Below the pieces are notes generated by a model. The model was given only the letters and a program-made list of their open reading frames with translations, made no database searches and was not told the DNA's origin. DNA of 64,000 nucleotides, from positions 1,674,001-1,738,000 of the forward strand of contig NZ_BMCS01000001.1 of NCBI RefSeq assembly GCF_014635305.1, in the 5' to 3' direction. The position numbers and the translations under genes were made by a program. This document shows positions 25,429-34,485 of the stretch, piece after piece. Positions within the stretch are counted from its first letter, which is position 1; each line of letters starts with the position of its first letter. The stretch is from Williamsia phyllosphaerae. GTDB taxonomy: Bacteria > Actinomycetota > Actinomycetes > Mycobacteriales > Mycobacteriaceae.

Positions 25429-26118
25429 TCACTTCGCTGGTCGGTCGTGATCCATCATGGCGGCAGCGGAGAGGGTGGCGATGGGCTCCCGCAGGTCAGG
25501 GCAGCCATCCAGGTTCTGCACGCCCTTCAGAGCGCCGATACCGAGTTCAATGAACGACGTGACGAGGGCGTCGACGGGGATGGGGTCAGGATCGTTCAGC
25601 CACCATGACGACGCCTCGTCGAACGCGGCCACCAGGGTGGTGCCGACGAACTGCATGAGCCGGTTGGTCGGGTCCAGTTCCAGCGATCCCGCCAATGCCT
25701 CCAGGGCCCGGGTGCGACCACGGTCGGACACGGCGGCAACCGTCGGGTCGGGGTGCCGCCGACCGACGATCAGCCGCAGCGCGACGCCTCGATGGGTTGC
25801 GAGGTAGGTCAGATGGGTGCGCAGTGCGGCTCGGATGACCGTCGGGGTGTCTGCGCCGACCGGGGTGGTGAACGCGGAATCCATCTGCGCGACAACGCTG
25901 TCGAGGACCGCGCGGTAGATTCCCTCTTTGTTCGAGAAGTGATGGAACAGCAGTCCGTGGGCTACGCCTGCGCGTGTGGCGATGTCTGCGATCGTCACGT
26001 CGCCGTAGTCACGCTCGGTGAACAGCTCGGAGGCGGCCGTCAACATGCGGTCGCGGGTGGCGGCCTTCTGCTGCGCTCGCGTCGTGGCGGGACGGGCCTG
26101 TCCGGTCTCACCCGTCAT
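25429..26118 (-). CDS. TetR-family transcriptional regulator of the catabolic cluster
   Basis: The 229-residue protein has a long charged N-terminus (QQKAATRDRMLTAASELFTE) leading into a TetR helix-turn-helix (DYGDVTIADIATRAGVAHG, LLFHHFSNKEGIYRAVL). The C-terminal domain is helical. It lies between the alpha/beta hydrolase and FAH genes on the same strand, 32 bases after the former. Related palindromes before the FAH gene and before the SDR gene suggest that it controls both transcripts. The inducer is unknown. Confidence 0.88.
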   Translation of the reverse strand: MTGETGQARPATTRAQQKAATRDRMLTAASELFTERDYGDVTIADIATRAGVAHGLLFHHFSNKEGIYRAVLDSVVAQMDSAFTTPVGADTPTVIRAALRTHLTYLATHRGVALRLIVGRRHPDPTVAAVSDRGRTRALEALAGSLELDPTNRLMQFVGTTLVAAFDEASSWWLNDPDPIPVDALVTSFIELGIGALKGVQNLDGCPDLREPIATLSAAAMMDHDRPAK

Positions 26119-26150
26119 GACTCGAGACCCCAGATGACCACGCGGCCACC

Positions 26151-27074
26151 TTACTCGCGGAGAAACGCCTCGAGCTCGGACAGGAACTCCGACGGCTTCT
26201 CGATGTGCGGCCAGTGTCCGGTCTCCGGGATCTCGACTGCCGATGCGGTCGCGACCGCGGCGAGGAATCTGTCGACGTCGGCCGGTGGCGACAGCGGATC
26301 CTGCGGGCCGCGGATGATCTTCGTGGGACAGGCGATCCGATACAGGTCGGTGCCGGGGTCGTCGCCGATCGTCGAGAGCAGGGCCGGGAAGGATCCCGGA
26401 GCGCCGAGCGCGGACATGACGTGGCGCATGAGGTCGGGATCCAGGCGCTCGGGGTGCGCGAGAAACGGGCCGAGCGTAAGTTTCAGCAGCCTCGGTGAGG
26501 AGGCCACCAGTGCGGTCACCGGTGCGGGCAGGGGAACCCCGATGGTAATCAGTTCGGTGAGCAGGGTGGCGACCGATCGAGGCTGGGCCAGGAAGGTCTG
26601 AACGGGGTTTCGTGCCAGACCGGTGAGCGAGAGGATGGGCCCTCCGGTGATCACGAGTCGTTCGACGAGATCGGGCCGGTCAATTGCGAGGCGGGTCGCG
26701 ACGATCGATCCCATGGAGTGCCCGACGATCGTCGCCCGCTCGACGGACAGCGCCGCACACACGCCGGCGACGGCCTCTGCGAGCGCGGTGAAACTGGTCC
26801 GCCTCCAGGAGAACTCAGAGTCGCCGAACCCTGGGAGGTCGATGGCGATGGCGCGGTGGGTCTCGGCGGCTCGGGGGAGGATCTCGATGAACCAACGCCA
26901 ACTCGCGGAGATGCCGTGGAGGAAGATGACCACGTCGGTGGTGTTGCCGGCCTGATCGAGGTCGACGAGATGCACCCGTCGGCCGTCGATGTCGACGTCG
27001 CGGTCGACCTCCTTCCAGGGGAAGTCGCGCCAGGCGGATGTCGACGCGAGGTCGGAGTCGTCAGGGGTGGACAC
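26151..27074 (-). CDS. Alpha/beta hydrolase (possible meta-cleavage product hydrolase)
   Basis: The 307-residue protein starts at GTG 27072-27074, overlapping the end of the SDR gene by 14 bases. It shows the oxyanion segment IFLHGISASWRWF, the nucleophile GHSMGSIVA, Asp in RGPQDPLSPP and His in ETGHWPHIEKP, the full triad of the BphD/MhpC type. Next to a hydroxylase and dioxygenase-like protein it may hydrolyse the C-C bond of a meta-cleavage product. A simple esterase is also possible. Confidence 0.85.
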   Translation of the reverse strand: MSTPDDSDLASTSAWRDFPWKEVDRDVDIDGRRVHLVDLDQAGNTTDVVIFLHGISASWRWFIEILPRAAETHRAIAIDLPGFGDSEFSWRRTSFTALAEAVAGVCAALSVERATIVGHSMGSIVATRLAIDRPDLVERLVITGGPILSLTGLARNPVQTFLAQPRSVATLLTELITIGVPLPAPVTALVASSPRLLKLTLGPFLAHPERLDPDLMRHVMSALGAPGSFPALLSTIGDDPGTDLYRIACPTKIIRGPQDPLSPPADVDRFLAAVATASAVEIPETGHWPHIEKPSEFLSELEAFLRE

Positions 27075-27897
27075 GGTTGCCTCCGCGGTCGCTCGAGGTG
27101 GTCGGATGCATTGCCCGGTCCAGCGCCGGGACGAGTATCCGTCGCGGCACGAGGCCGGCGAGGTGGGCTGCAATGGAGTTCCGCCGACCGGAGACCACGT
27201 GCGGTGGCGGTCGACGCCGATCGAGTGCGCGTAGCCCGGTGGCGACGACCTGTTGCGGTGTCTGGAACGACCCCACGACCGATGCATCGTCGCCGATGAC
27301 GTCGAAGAACTCGGTCCTGGTGGGTCCCGGCGCGAGTGTGAACGCGGTGATCCCGTGCTTTCTCGCCTCGTGCCACAACGACTGACTGAAGCTGAGCACG
27401 AACGCTTTCGACGCCGAGTACACCGCCAGCGAGGGCACCGGTTGGAAGGCCGTGGTGCTGGAGACGTTGATGATGCCGCCGCGGCCGCGTTCGATCATCG
27501 CGGGCATGAACGCGCGCGTGAGGTCGACGACCGCGAGCACGTCGACTGCGATCTCTGTGCGGTAATCGGCCGGATCGGTGTCCACGAACAAGCCCTGGGT
27601 CGCGAACCCGGCGTTGTTGATGAGCAGATCAATCTCGCCGTCGACCTGCGCACGCAGGGTCTCGCCCGGGTTGTCGGTGGCCAGATCGAAGGGCACGACG
27701 GTGCAGTCGACCCCGAACTTCTCGGTCAACTCGTCGGCGAGCTTCTGCAGCCGGTCGGCCCGTCGCGCCACGAGGACGAGGTCCGATCCCCGGGCCGCGA
27801 GGGCGCGGGCGAACTCCTCGCCGATCCCCGAGCTCGCGCCGGTGATGAGGGTTCGTCGGGCCGCGAACCGTCGGCGCTCACTCGGCGGCATGGTCAT
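27061..27897 (-). CDS. Short-chain dehydrogenase (SDR)
   Basis: The 278-residue protein has the cofactor motif LITGASSGIGEEFARALA, the RRADRL segment, NNAGFATQ, a Ser in INVSSTTAFQP and the catalytic pair in YSASKAFV. It fits the classical SDR family, sub-group DltE-like. The start ATG 27895-27897 is followed by a second ATG two codons on. It opens the SDR-hydrolase-TetR transcript, behind a 17-bp palindrome. Confidence 0.86.
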   Translation of the reverse strand: MTMPPSERRRFAARRTLITGASSGIGEEFARALAARGSDLVLVARRADRLQKLADELTEKFGVDCTVVPFDLATDNPGETLRAQVDGEIDLLINNAGFATQGLFVDTDPADYRTEIAVDVLAVVDLTRAFMPAMIERGRGGIINVSSTTAFQPVPSLAVYSASKAFVLSFSQSLWHEARKHGITAFTLAPGPTRTEFFDVIGDDASVVGSFQTPQQVVATGLRALDRRRPPPHVVSGRRNSIAAHLAGLVPRRILVPALDRAMHPTTSSDRGGNRVHP

Positions 27898-27936
27898 CTC
27901 GCGGCTTCTCGGTCATGACGAGGAGCGTGACATTTC

Positions 27937-27953
27937 GTTGACTGCCAGTCAAC
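27937..27953. promoter_or_regulatory. 17-bp palindrome in a divergent promoter
   Basis: GTTGACTG (27937-27944) and CAGTCAAC (27946-27953) are perfect arms around one C. It lies between the SDR (minus strand) and NmrA-like (plus strand) starts. The shared half-site CAGTCAA with the operator at 25399-25423 points to the TetR at 25429-26118. Confidence 0.65.
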
Positions 27954-27991
27954 CATCTTGTAGCGTCGCCCCATCCGACGAGGGAGTGGAC

Positions 27992-28981
27992 GTGACAGAG
28001 AAGATCCTGGTGACCGGAGCCGGCGGGGGAGTGGGCCGCAGCGTGGCGCGCAGGCTGGCCGAGCGGGGCGAGACCGTGCGCGCGTTCGTCAAGAGCGAGG
28101 AACAGGCCCGCGTCGCGCGTGCCGACGGTGCGGCCGAGGTGGTGATCGGCGACATCCGTTCGGATGCCGATGTGGCCGGTGCGGTTCCCGGCGTCACCCG
28201 GGTGTTCCACGTCTGTCCGACGGCCGTCGTGCGCGAGGTGTCGATCGCCGAGGGGTTGGTCGCCGCGGCGCGCGCGAACGACGTCGAACACATCGTGTTC
28301 AACTCCGTGATCCACCCGGAGATCAAGGAGTTGCCGCATCACCAGGAGAAGCTGCGGGTCGAGGGCGTGCTCCATTCGTCGGATGTCCCGACCACGGTCC
28401 TACGGCCATCGCACTTCATGCAGAACTACCTGGACTTCTGGGACCTGATGCTCGCGGGAACCCTGCCCTACCCGTCGTCGCCGACATCCGTGATGGGCGT
28501 CGTCGACGCGGAGGACATCGGCGAGGTGGGAGCGATGATCACCGCGTCACCGGAAGGTCACGCGGACCAGACCTACGATCTCTCCACCCAGGAACTGGCC
28601 CGCCACGAGATGGCGACCATCTGGAGCGGCGTTCTCGGCCATACCGTCTCGGCGGTACGACTTCCTCCGAGCGCGGTGAAGCGCCCACTGCAGGGCGTCG
28701 GTGCGGCGGCGGCGATCGTCGCGAAGTCGCTGGCGTCCACCAGGACTCATGCGTTGAGCAACGTCGTCCGTGGACTCGCGGCCTCGTCCAACACGCGGGG
28801 AGTGCGGAACTGGCCGGAGGAGTCCCAGGACTGCTACGTCGCGATGATGACCTACTACGACACCGTCGGGCTGCCGGCCGGCGACATGGAAGTGCTGCCG
28901 AAACTTCTCGGTCGCCCCGCCACGAGCTATCGCGAGTTCGCCGCACGTGAGGCCGCTCGGCGTGGGGTCGCCACGCGCTGA
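27992..28981 (+). CDS. NmrA-like NAD(P)-binding protein
   Basis: The start is GTG 27992, with GAGGGAG upstream, giving 329 residues. The Rossmann motif VTGAGGGVGRSVARRLA is at residue 7 and is followed by AFVKSEEQARVARADGA. The chain has the NmrA/SDR-like layout, including LRPSHFMQNYLDFWDLMLAG. It is divergent from the SDR of the catabolic cluster and shares its palindrome, so it may be co-regulated. A reductase or sensor role is possible; the substrate is unknown. Confidence 0.83.
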   Translation: MTEKILVTGAGGGVGRSVARRLAERGETVRAFVKSEEQARVARADGAAEVVIGDIRSDADVAGAVPGVTRVFHVCPTAVVREVSIAEGLVAAARANDVEHIVFNSVIHPEIKELPHHQEKLRVEGVLHSSDVPTTVLRPSHFMQNYLDFWDLMLAGTLPYPSSPTSVMGVVDAEDIGEVGAMITASPEGHADQTYDLSTQELARHEMATIWSGVLGHTVSAVRLPPSAVKRPLQGVGAAAAIVAKSLASTRTHALSNVVRGLAASSNTRGVRNWPEESQDCYVAMMTYYDTVGLPAGDMEVLPKLLGRPATSYREFAAREAARRGVATR

Positions 28982-29016
28982 ACTCGTCGGACGAGAACAG
29001 CGCCGCGCGTGTGGGA

Positions 29017-30405
29017 TCAGGCCTTGGTGACCTTGTCGGGCTCGGCGGCGGCGAGCATGGCGTCGCGTTCGACGACCTTGACGCGCTCGCGGCCCTCGGC
29101 CTCACCGAGTGCGCGCTCGTGCTCGTCGAGTCGGTACCAGCCGTCCCAGGTGGTGAACGGGATGCTGCGCGACTCGAGCAGCTCGATGACCGCGGACTCC
29201 TCCGGTGATCCGGGGGCGTTGAGGTTGTCGGCCTTCATGTCGTCGAGGATGCATTCGACGGTCTCGTTCGCGTCGCCCTTGGTGTGCCCGATCAGGCCGA
29301 TGGGTCCGCGCTTGACCCAGCCGGTCGTGTAGAGCCCGACCAGGTGCTCGCCGTCATCGAAGATGCGGCCGGCCTCGTTGGGGATGACACCGGCCTGCTC
29401 GTCGAACGGGATCTGCGGGAGGTTGTCCGAGAGGTACCCGACGGCGCGGTAGACCGCTCCGAGATCCCAGTCGGTCATCTTGCCGGTCGGCTTGACGTTG
29501 CCGGTGCCGTCGAGCTGGGTGCGTTCGGTGCGCAGCCCGACGACCTTGCCGTCGGCGCCGAGGATCTCCACGGGGGATTCGAAGAAGTGCAGGAACAGCT
29601 TGTGCGGGCGGTCGCCGGGCTCGCGGATGGCGTAGTTCTCGATGATCGTGGCGACCTGGTCGGTGATCTTCGACCCACGTCGGGCGACGGCGGAACCCTC
29701 GTCGTAGTCGATGTCCTCCGGGTCGACGATGACCTCGATGGTCGGGGAGTGGTCGAGCTCTTTGAGCTCGAGCGGGGTGAACTTGGCCTGGGCGGGTCCG
29801 CGGCGTCCGAAGACGTGCACCTCTATCGCCTTGTTGTTCGTCAGACCGGAGTAGACGTTCGGCGGGATCTCCGTGGGCAGGAGTTCCTCACCGGTCTTGG
29901 CCAACACCCGCGCGACGTCGAGTGCGACGTTGCCGACACCGATGACCGCGACCTTCTCGGCGTCGAGCGGCCAGGTGCGGGGGAAGTCGGGGTGCCCGTC
30001 GTACCAGGCGACGAACTGCGCGGCGCCGTAGGAACCGTCGAGATCGATGCCGGGGATGTCCATCGCCCGGTCGTCGGTCGCGCCGGTGGAGAAGATCACC
30101 GCGTCGTAGAGGGACTTGAAGTCGTCGAGGGTGATGTCAGTGCCGTAGTCGACGTTGCCCAACAGGCGGACCTGCGGCTTGTCGAGGACCTTGTGCAGGG
30201 CGGTGATGATGCCCTTGATCCGCGGGTGGTCCGGGGCCACGCCGTAGCGGATCAACCCGAACGGTGCGGGCATCCGCTCGAACAGATCGATGCTCACCCC
30301 GCGCTCCTTGGCGGTGTCCGACTTCATCAGCGCGTCCGCGGCATAGATACCGGCAGGGCCGGCACCGACGATGGCGACTCGCAGCGGACGGTTCTCAGCG
30401 CTCAT
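29017..30405 (-). CDS. Ferredoxin/adrenodoxin-type NADPH reductase (FprA family)
   Basis: The 462-residue flavoprotein starts with the FAD motif VAIVGAGPAGIYAADAL. It contains APFGLIRYGVAPDHPRIK, the NADPH motif VIGVGNVALDVARVL, FGRRGPAQAKFT and the C-terminal GWVKRGPIGLIGHTKGDA, all hallmarks of mycobacterial FprA. It should pass electrons from NADPH to ferredoxins serving P450s or other enzymes. No ferredoxin domain is fused. The gene is monocistronic here. Confidence 0.92.
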   Translation of the reverse strand: MSAENRPLRVAIVGAGPAGIYAADALMKSDTAKERGVSIDLFERMPAPFGLIRYGVAPDHPRIKGIITALHKVLDKPQVRLLGNVDYGTDITLDDFKSLYDAVIFSTGATDDRAMDIPGIDLDGSYGAAQFVAWYDGHPDFPRTWPLDAEKVAVIGVGNVALDVARVLAKTGEELLPTEIPPNVYSGLTNNKAIEVHVFGRRGPAQAKFTPLELKELDHSPTIEVIVDPEDIDYDEGSAVARRGSKITDQVATIIENYAIREPGDRPHKLFLHFFESPVEILGADGKVVGLRTERTQLDGTGNVKPTGKMTDWDLGAVYRAVGYLSDNLPQIPFDEQAGVIPNEAGRIFDDGEHLVGLYTTGWVKRGPIGLIGHTKGDANETVECILDDMKADNLNAPGSPEESAVIELLESRSIPFTTWDGWYRLDEHERALGEAEGRERVKVVERDAMLAAAEPDKVTKA

Positions 30406-30532
30406 GTGCTCAGACTTACTTTCTGGTCGGGACGGGTGACTGCTCGCGCAGGCCTCCTACCACGGTAGGCGTCGGGATGCACCCTATGCCAACCGCGGCG
30501 GAGTGTATTTGCCCACGTGGGGGCGCGGACGC

Positions 30533-31540
30533 TCAGCTCGCCAGCTGCGGCACCAGCTTGTCGAGCACCCACGGGATCGTGAGCACCGTCGGCACCGACA
30601 TCGCGCTGCCGGTCTCGGCGTCGACGTAGACCACGTCGCCACGCTTGACGACGTCGAGATTGGTGAACGCGGGGTTGGCCTTCAGCTTCTCGGTCGACCC
30701 CGCGTAGTCGGTCACCACGAGCTTGTCGAGACCGCCCAGCAGGTTGAGGTTCTCGTCGGAGATCGACCCGTAGAACCCGTTGGTGATCGTGCTCTTCAGC
30801 GACTCCGGGAACGTCATCCCGAGGTTGGTGAGGATCTGGCCGCGACCGTCGCCGGGGCTGTAGATGCTGACGCCGCCACCGGTGGAGCCCAGGATGACCG
30901 CGCTCGTGCGGCCCGCCAGCTGCGGGTTGGCCGCCTTCGCGTCGGCGAACTTCTGCTCGGTGTCGGCGACGAGCTTCTTCGTCTCCTCGGGCTTGCCGAC
31001 GGCCGTGCCGATCTCGGTGGTCGACGCGGTCCACGGGACCTGCCAGTCCTCGTACTGCGCGGGACGGACGATGGTGTCGGTGACCTTCGCGAGGTTGTCG
31101 TAGACGTTCTGCGTCACCGCGTTGTTGACCGCGACGATGAGCTGCGGGTTGGTCGCGATGGCCTTGGTCACCGCGCTCGCGAGGTCCTGTGAGGCGCCGG
31201 CGAGTATCACCGGGCGGTTCTCGCCGAGGAGGTCCTTGTTCCACGGCGTGACGACGGTCTTCTCGGTCGGGTCCGAGAACGGCACCATCGTGGTGGGCGT
31301 GATGCCCAGCGCCAGCAGGGTGTCGGCGTCGCCGGGGCCCAGCGTCGCGACGCGAGAGGCCGCGGTCTCGATCTCGGTCGACCCGTAGCGGTGGTCGATC
31401 GTCACCGGCAGGGCGCCCGGTTCGACGGATGCCGAGCTCTCGGTTGCGCTGTCCTCGGAGGGGGGCGAGCACGCGGCGGTCGCCCCCAGGACGAGGGTCG
31501 CGGCGACGGCGGTGACGGCGACGCTCAGGCGACGGTGCAT
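30533..31540 (-). CDS. Iron-siderophore ABC transporter substrate-binding lipoprotein
   Basis: The start ATG 31538-31540 has AAGGAG upstream. A lipoprotein signal with lipobox LGATAACS leads into a periplasmic-binding domain of the siderophore class (FecB/FepB type): RVATLGPGDADTLLALGI, LIVAVNNAV and TIPWVLDKLVP. The 335-residue length is normal. No permease or ATPase gene follows, so it may serve transporters encoded elsewhere. An IdeR-like box sits upstream at 31567-31585, consistent with iron repression. Confidence 0.87.
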   Translation of the reverse strand: MHRRLSVAVTAVAATLVLGATAACSPPSEDSATESSASVEPGALPVTIDHRYGSTEIETAASRVATLGPGDADTLLALGITPTTMVPFSDPTEKTVVTPWNKDLLGENRPVILAGASQDLASAVTKAIATNPQLIVAVNNAVTQNVYDNLAKVTDTIVRPAQYEDWQVPWTASTTEIGTAVGKPEETKKLVADTEQKFADAKAANPQLAGRTSAVILGSTGGGVSIYSPGDGRGQILTNLGMTFPESLKSTITNGFYGSISDENLNLLGGLDKLVVTDYAGSTEKLKANPAFTNLDVVKRGDVVYVDAETGSAMSVPTVLTIPWVLDKLVPQLAS

Positions 31541-31566
31541 CAGTACTCCTTCGATCCCGGTGCAGC

Positions 31567-31585
31567 TAAGGCAAGGCTGCACTCA
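31567..31585. promoter_or_regulatory. IdeR/DtxR-like iron box
   Basis: The segment reads TAAGGCAAGGCTGCACTCA; by my count 12 of 19 positions match the IdeR consensus TTAGGTTAGSCTAACCTAA. It lies 27 bases upstream of the siderophore-binding lipoprotein gene. Longer arms GTGCAGC...GCTGCAC around it (31560-31582) form an imperfect inverted repeat. This is a suggestion by similarity only. Confidence 0.45.
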
Positions 31586-31657
31586 CTTTCTACAGTGACA
31601 CCGAGTCGCGGATCGGGGCAAATCGGTCGGGCCGTCGCGCTCGATAGAATCGCGGCC

Positions 31658-32152
31658 ATGGCAACGACCGACTCCTCTGTGAACCCGTCCGGACCGGATA
31701 CACCGGACGACCCGGGGTGGAAGGCCGCCTGGCCGTTTCTCATCGCCGTCGTCATCGTGGTCCTCGCGCTCGGCGCGATCGGTCTGTTCCATTTCGTCCG
31801 GCCCGCGTCCGAGCGGCTCACCGACACCGCCAAGATCACGCACGCGATCAACGACTACTACACGGCCAAGAACTCGATCACCTACGACAAGTTCCGTGAC
31901 GCGAGCTGCGAGACCGACCAGAAGGCGTCGACCTTCCCGTCGGCCGCGACCTTCCGCGACGCCGCGCAGCGCTCGCGGGACGAGCACGGCAACATCGTCG
32001 TCACCGACATCACCGAGACCGCGGTCAACGGCGCGTCCGCGACGGCGAACATGCACTGGAACTACAACAAGAACCCGTCGAACCAGGTCCTGCCGTTGTC
32101 GCTGGTGAAGCAGGGTGACGACTGGAAGGTCTGCGGACCGAAGGGCCCGTGA
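31658..32152 (+). CDS. Single-pass membrane protein, Rv0361-like
   Basis: The 164-residue protein has a Pro/Asp-rich N-terminus, one membrane helix (WPFLIAVVIVVLALGAIGLF) and an extracytoplasmic domain with two Cys (ASCETD and WKVCGPKGP) and aromatic residues (ANMHWNYNKN). It resembles the group annotated as Rv0361-family membrane proteins, function unknown. It lies just before the rhodanese-metZ pair on the same strand. The ATG start fits a leader of 60-70 bases. Confidence 0.72.
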   Translation: MATTDSSVNPSGPDTPDDPGWKAAWPFLIAVVIVVLALGAIGLFHFVRPASERLTDTAKITHAINDYYTAKNSITYDKFRDASCETDQKASTFPSAATFRDAAQRSRDEHGNIVVTDITETAVNGASATANMHWNYNKNPSNQVLPLSLVKQGDDWKVCGPKGP

Positions 32153-32198
32153 GAATCGCCATGTGCGAGGCACACGGGGTCTGTGCCACTCTTTTGGG

Positions 32199-32612
32199 AT
32201 GAGTTACGCAGGCGATCTGTCACCCCAGCAGGCATGGGACATCCTCGCCGAGGACCCGAACGCGGTTCTCGTCGACGTCCGCACCCGTGCGGAATGGTCG
32301 TACGTCGGAGTCCCCGAGCTGTCCGAGCTCGGCAAGGAGGTGGTCCTCATCGAGTGGGTCAGCTTCCCCGACGGCCAACGCAACCAGCACTTCGTCGAGC
32401 AACTGCGCGACGCGGGCGTCACCGACGACAACCAGGTGCTGTTCCTGTGTCGGTCCGGTCAGCGCTCGGTCGGTGCGGCGCAGACCGCCACCGCCGACGG
32501 TGTCGCCAAGGCCTACAACATCAGCGAGGGCTTCGAGGGTGCCACCGACGCGAACGGACACCGCGGCGTCGTCGGTTGGAAGGCGCAGGGGCTGCCCTGG
32601 CGTCAGTCGTGA
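32199..32612 (+). CDS. Rhodanese-like single-domain protein (Rv0390-like)
   Basis: The 137-residue protein is a single rhodanese domain: VLVDVRTRAEW, then the active-site loop with Cys in FLCRSGQRS and GWKAQGLPW at the end. It lies 13 bases before metZ, as Rv0390 does before metZ (Rv0391) in M. tuberculosis. It may deliver sulfane sulfur linked to homocysteine synthesis; that role is not established. Confidence 0.87.
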   Translation: MSYAGDLSPQQAWDILAEDPNAVLVDVRTRAEWSYVGVPELSELGKEVVLIEWVSFPDGQRNQHFVEQLRDAGVTDDNQVLFLCRSGQRSVGAAQTATADGVAKAYNISEGFEGATDANGHRGVVGWKAQGLPWRQS

Positions 32613-32625
32613 CTGCGCGGTCATC

Positions 32626-33831
32626 GTGATTCCGCAGGGCCGCGACCTCCCACCCGGCGTCTCCCCGGAGACGATCGGCGTCCGTGGCGGTCTCATGCGT
32701 TCCGGATTCGACGAGACGTCGGAGGCGATGTTCCTCAACTCGGGGTACGTCTACTCCTCGGCCGCCGCGGCCGAACGGGCGTTCACCGGCGAGGACCAGC
32801 GTTTCGTCTACTCCCGGTACGGCAATCCGACGGTCGCCATGTTCCAGGAGCGTCTGCGTCTGCTCGACGGCGCCGAGGCGTGTTTCGCCACCGCCAGCGG
32901 GATGGCCGCCGTGTTCGTGTCGTTGGGCGCGCTGCTGAAGGCCGGTGACCGGTTGGTCGCCGCCCGCAGCCTGTTCGGGTCGTGCTTCGTGGTGTGTAAC
33001 GAGATCCTGCCGCGCTGGGGTGTCGAGACCGTCTTCGTCGACGGGGAGGACCTCTCGCAGTGGGAGGAGGCGCTGTCGGTGCCGACCACGGCGGTGTTCT
33101 TCGAGACGCCGTCGAACCCGATGCAGTCGCTCGTCGACGTCGCGAAGGTGTCGGAGCTCGCCCACGCGGCCGGTGCACAGGTGGTGTTGGACAACGTCTT
33201 CGCGACGCCGCTGCTGCAGCGCGGGTTCGAACTCGGAGCCGACGTCGTGGTCTATTCCGGCACCAAGCACATCGACGGCCAGGGTCGGGTGATGGGCGGC
33301 GCGGTACTCGGTTCCAAGGAGTACATCGACGGCCCGGTGCAGACCCTGATGCGGCACACCGGTCCTGCCATGAGTCCGTTCAACGCGTGGACGCTCCTCA
33401 AGGGGCTCGAGACGCTGCGCCTTCGGGTCGACGCCTCGACCGCCTCCGCGTTGCGGATCGCGCAGTTCCTCGAGGACGACCCGCGGGTCAAATGGGTGAA
33501 ATACCCGTTCCTGCAGTCACATCCGCAGTACGAGCTCGCTCGTGGGCAGATGACCGGTGGCGGCACGGTGGTCACGTTCGAACTCAACGACCGCGACGAC
33601 GTCACCGGCAAACTGCGCGCGTTCGAGGTGCTCGACAAGCTCGCGATCGTCGACATCTCCAACAATCTGGGTGACGCGAAGTCGCTGATCACCCACCCCG
33701 CGACCACGACCCATCGGGCGATGGGGCCCGACGGGCGCGCCGCGATCGGACTCTCGGACAGCGTCGTCCGACTCTCGGTGGGCCTGGAGGGCGTCGAGGA
33801 TCTCGTCGGCGACCTGAACCAGGCCCTGTAG
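32626..33831 (+). CDS. metZ: O-succinylhomoserine sulfhydrylase
   Basis: The 401-residue PLP enzyme uses a sulfide donor to make homocysteine from O-succinylhomoserine. Clear motifs are TIGVRGGLMRSGFDE, YSRYGNPT, the PLP Lys214 in YSGTKHIDGQGR and the C-terminal RLSVGLEGVEDL typical of the Cys/Met metabolism family. GTG 32626 is the start, matching the expected N-terminus just before LPPGVSPETIGVRGG. It is probably co-transcribed with the rhodanese gene. Confidence 0.91.
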   Translation: MIPQGRDLPPGVSPETIGVRGGLMRSGFDETSEAMFLNSGYVYSSAAAAERAFTGEDQRFVYSRYGNPTVAMFQERLRLLDGAEACFATASGMAAVFVSLGALLKAGDRLVAARSLFGSCFVVCNEILPRWGVETVFVDGEDLSQWEEALSVPTTAVFFETPSNPMQSLVDVAKVSELAHAAGAQVVLDNVFATPLLQRGFELGADVVVYSGTKHIDGQGRVMGGAVLGSKEYIDGPVQTLMRHTGPAMSPFNAWTLLKGLETLRLRVDASTASALRIAQFLEDDPRVKWVKYPFLQSHPQYELARGQMTGGGTVVTFELNDRDDVTGKLRAFEVLDKLAIVDISNNLGDAKSLITHPATTTHRAMGPDGRAAIGLSDSVVRLSVGLEGVEDLVGDLNQAL

Positions 33832-33847
33832 CCGGGAGGCCGCGGCG

Positions 33848-34483
33848 GTGCAGTCGGTGATCGATTGGTTGATCGGCGTCATCGAGACGACTCCGCCATG
33901 GGTGGTCTACCTGCTGGTGTGGACGTTGGTCTACACCGAGTCGGCCGCGCTGCTCGGGCTGATCCTGCCCGGCGAGACCGCCCTGCTGACCGGCGGTGTC
34001 GCGGCCGCGATCGGATCGACCAACGTCGGCTGGCTGATCGCGGGCGCGTGCGTCGCCGCGATCGCCGGCGACGCAACGGGTTTCACGCTCGGACGGCACT
34101 TCGGGCCGCGGGTGGTCAACTCCCGGTTCGGCCGGAGGATCGGTGCGCAACGGTGGGACAAGGTGTCGCGCGCGGTCAAACACCGGGGGATCCCGGCGGT
34201 CATCGCCGCGCGCTGGATCGGGTACGTCCGCACCCTGACGCCGTTCGTCGCGGGGATGTCGCGGATGCCGGTGAAGCTCTACCTCACCGCCAACGTGATC
34301 GGTGGGTTGGTCTGGGTCATCGCGGTCGGGATGCTCGGCTACCTCGTCGGCGCCGCGGTCGGTGCGCGGTTGCTGCTCTACGGCGGCCTGATCGTCGGTG
34401 TGCTGGTCCTGCTCTACTTCGCGGTCGCCTGGTGGCGCGAGCGGCGCCGCAACGCGGCCGTCCCGGTCGACGAGACCGTCTGA
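33848..34483 (+). CDS. DedA/SNARE-associated (VTT) membrane protein
   Basis: The 211-residue protein has several helices and the DedA pattern ETALLTGGVAAA, GDATGFTLGRHFG and FVAGMSRMPVKLYLTANVIG. DedA proteins act in undecaprenyl-phosphate or lipid flipping, where known. The start GTG 33848 lies 16 bases after metZ, so it may be co-transcribed. Its stop is followed at once by a 21-bp tandem repeat. Confidence 0.87.
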   Translation: MQSVIDWLIGVIETTPPWVVYLLVWTLVYTESAALLGLILPGETALLTGGVAAAIGSTNVGWLIAGACVAAIAGDATGFTLGRHFGPRVVNSRFGRRIGAQRWDKVSRAVKHRGIPAVIAARWIGYVRTLTPFVAGMSRMPVKLYLTANVIGGLVWVIAVGMLGYLVGAAVGARLLLYGGLIVGVLVLLYFAVAWWRERRRNAAVPVDETV

Positions 34484-34485
34484 CC

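Noticed and set aside
30456..30469. CCTACC-AC-GGTAGG near the fprA start as a third HxlR site
   Set aside because: The arm sequence matches but the spacing is 2 rather than 4 bases, so helical phase differs; judged a chance likeness.
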